DNA from: Phycisphaerales bacterium
Lineage (GTDB): Bacteria > Planctomycetota > Phycisphaerae > Phycisphaerales > UBA1924
DNA length: 5,008 bases
Assembly (NCBI GenBank): GCA_019747615.1
Contig: JAIEQQ010000622.1
Location: forward strand, 1-5,008
Direction of reading: 5' to 3'
The notes beneath the pieces were generated by a model. That model saw only the letters and a program-made list of their open reading frames with translations, was not told where the DNA came from and made no database searches. How positions within the stretch are numbered: position 1 is the first letter of the stretch; every line of letters begins with the position of its first letter. Positions 4,142-5,008 of the stretch are shown piece after piece. The translations under genes were made by a program, and so were the position numbers.

Positions 4142-4813
4142 ATGCGGTGTGATGCGTGCGAGAACGAGGCGACGGTGCACGACATCATGGTCGTGAACGG
4201 GGTCAGAGTCGAGCGGCATTTGTGCGAGCGGTGTGCGATCCGCGAGATGGGCGGGGGCGGCGCGGGGGGTGGAGGGGGCGGAGGGACGATCGCCGATCCG
4301 CTGAAAGCCGCGGCGGAGATGTCGCAGCAGACTGCGGGCATGGACCCGACTACGCCCGAGACACCCAGGGCGCTGGCGTGCGGCAAGTGCGGGCTGACGT
4401 TCAACGAGTTCAAGACCGATGGCAAGCTCGGGTGCGCATCGTGCTACGAGGCGTTTGTCGCTCAGCTCGGCGGCATTTTGATGCGGGCGCACGAGGGTGC
4501 GACGCACCACGCGGGCAAGGTGCCGCGCCGCATCGCTGCGACGCGTGACCCGAGCGCGCCGAGATTCGCCGGGGGTCGCGGGCTGCACGGGGCCGGCGAT
4601 GCCGCGAGCGATGAGCGGCGCGACGAGGACGAGCGCATGCGTCAGCGGGCGGAGATGGCGGCTCGTCTGGTGACGCTGCGTAAGCATCTGGGCGAGGCGG
4701 TGTCATCGGAGCAGTACGAGCGAGCGGCGAGGCTGCGCGATGAGGTGCGGGACCTCGAGCGTGAGTTGCGGGCGGTGTCGTTCGGCATTGAGCGACCGGA
4801 GACTCAGGCGTGA
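4142..4813 (+). CDS. mcsA: McsA-like zinc protein, activator of the arginine kinase McsB
   Basis: McsA binds and activates McsB, which phosphorylates arginines on proteins destined for Clp-dependent degradation in Firmicutes. The product has 223 residues. The first Cys4 zinc site is C3, C6, C28, C31 (CDAC and CERC). The second is C80, C83, C98, C101 (CGKC and CASC). [12 protein letters not shown] at 119-130 matches the conserved McsA segment after the second zinc site, and a UVR-type helical hairpin lies at about 175-211 ([17 protein letters not shown]). Between the zinc sites is a Gly run at 37-48. A polar linker of about 40 residues precedes the UVR motif. The start is set by the family's M-x-C-x-x-C beginning; an upstream extension to 4040 would only translate the repeat element. 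No Shine-Dalgarno is seen, so it may be leaderless. It overlaps mcsB by four bases, which strongly supports the assignment. Confidence 0.92.
   Translation: MRCDACENEATVHDIMVVNGVRVERHLCERCAIREMGGGGAGGGGGGGTIADPLKAAAEMSQQTAGMDPTTPETPRALACGKCGLTFNEFKTDGKLGCASCYEAFVAQLGGILMRAHEGATHHAGKVPRRIAATRDPSAPRFAGGRGLHGAGDAASDERRDEDERMRQRAEMAARLVTLRKHLGEAVSSEQYERAARLRDEVRDLERELRAVSFGIERPETQA
4249..4285 (+). other. G-quadruplex-type motif inside mcsA
   Basis: Five runs of three to six G residues (4249-4251, 4253-4257, 4264-4269, 4274-4278, 4283-4285) are separated by 1 to 6 bases on the coding strand, fitting the usual four-run quadruplex pattern. They encode the Gly-rich linker between the two zinc sites, so the base pattern may simply follow from GGN glycine codons. 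Folding is not shown. Confidence 0.45.
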
Positions 4814-5008
4814 GCGACGCGGGCGCTCCCATCCAGCACAGCGCCGTACAGGCCGGTGCGCCGTGGCTTCGCGGCGATGGACCGGACAGCGACGTGGTCA
4901 TCTCTTCGCGCGTGCGACTGGCGCGGAACATCGCCGGATTCGCATTTTTGCAGCGGGCCAAGCCGGTTGAGCGGCAGGGTGTCTTCTCGGCGTGCCGCGA
5001 CCATCTGA
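4810..5008 (+). CDS. mcsB: Protein-arginine kinase McsB, N-terminal part (runs off the window)
   Basis: McsB belongs to the ATP:guanido phosphotransferase (creatine/arginine kinase) fold and phosphorylates arginine side chains in proteins. Only the first 66 codons are present, with no stop before the window end. After a short variable start comes W19 and then [17 protein letters not shown] at 24-40, the hallmark N-terminal block of McsB. The SSRxRxxR arginines correspond to residues that contact ATP phosphates in guanidino kinases. The catalytic Glu and Cys regions and the C-terminal phosphoarginine pocket lie outside the window. GTG 4810 overlaps the mcsA stop as GTGA, so translation is likely coupled and the two proteins made together. 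ctsR is not upstream as it is in Bacillus; whether clpC follows cannot be seen. Confidence 0.93.
   Translation, partial: MSDAGAPIQHSAVQAGAPWLRGDGPDSDVVISSRVRLARNIAGFAFLQRAKPVERQGVFSACRDHL

Noticed and set aside
3824..4687. 287-codon reverse-strand open frame across rpmB's end, the repeat and mcsA
   Set aside because: It crosses a terminator, an inverted repeat and the antisense of mcsA; composition is Arg/Pro/His-rich without motifs.

Overview
The window comes from a GC-rich bacterial chromosome. Every gene I can support lies on the + strand. The best guess for the host is Planctomycetota, probably Phycisphaerae. This rests on how the L17, L28 and McsA proteins look to me from memory (enlarged L17, L28 with a short extra loop, Gly-rich McsA linker) and is inference, not a database result.

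Layout: (1) The 3' part of rpiA (ribose-5-phosphate isomerase A) is followed closely by an orphan beta-class DNA methyltransferase with a non-standard catalytic motif IV. (2) After a 103-base gap comes rplQ (ribosomal protein L17), which has an internal insertion of about 50 residues, a C-terminal tail and no rpoA beside it. It ends in a clear intrinsic terminator. (3) A separate unit, with its own candidate promoter, leader hairpin, ribosome binding site and very strong terminator, encodes a small secreted lipoprotein whose cysteines fall at a regular 13-14 residue repeat. (4) An ill-defined stretch of about 260 bases holds an imperfect 9-bp tandem repeat, a doubtful small ORF and a perfect 18-bp palindrome. 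It leads into an unrecognised protein dominated by a highly charged helix. (5) rpmB (ribosomal protein L28) has a candidate promoter and a textbook terminator. (6) A 145-base intergenic element of 7-bp units forms a near-perfect long inverted repeat (34 of 35 pairs). (7) mcsA and the 5' part of mcsB overlap by 4 bases. They encode the activator and kinase of the protein-arginine phosphorylation system.

The genes are mostly housekeeping (pentose phosphate pathway, ribosome, protein quality control), with small uncharacterised genes and a repeat element between them. I see no phage, transposase, CRISPR array, tRNA or rRNA. The most interesting items are the heptad inverted-repeat element, the Cys-repeat lipoprotein, the DIPF methyltransferase, the enlarged L17 and a possible hairpin-bridged translation start at 3081-3118.
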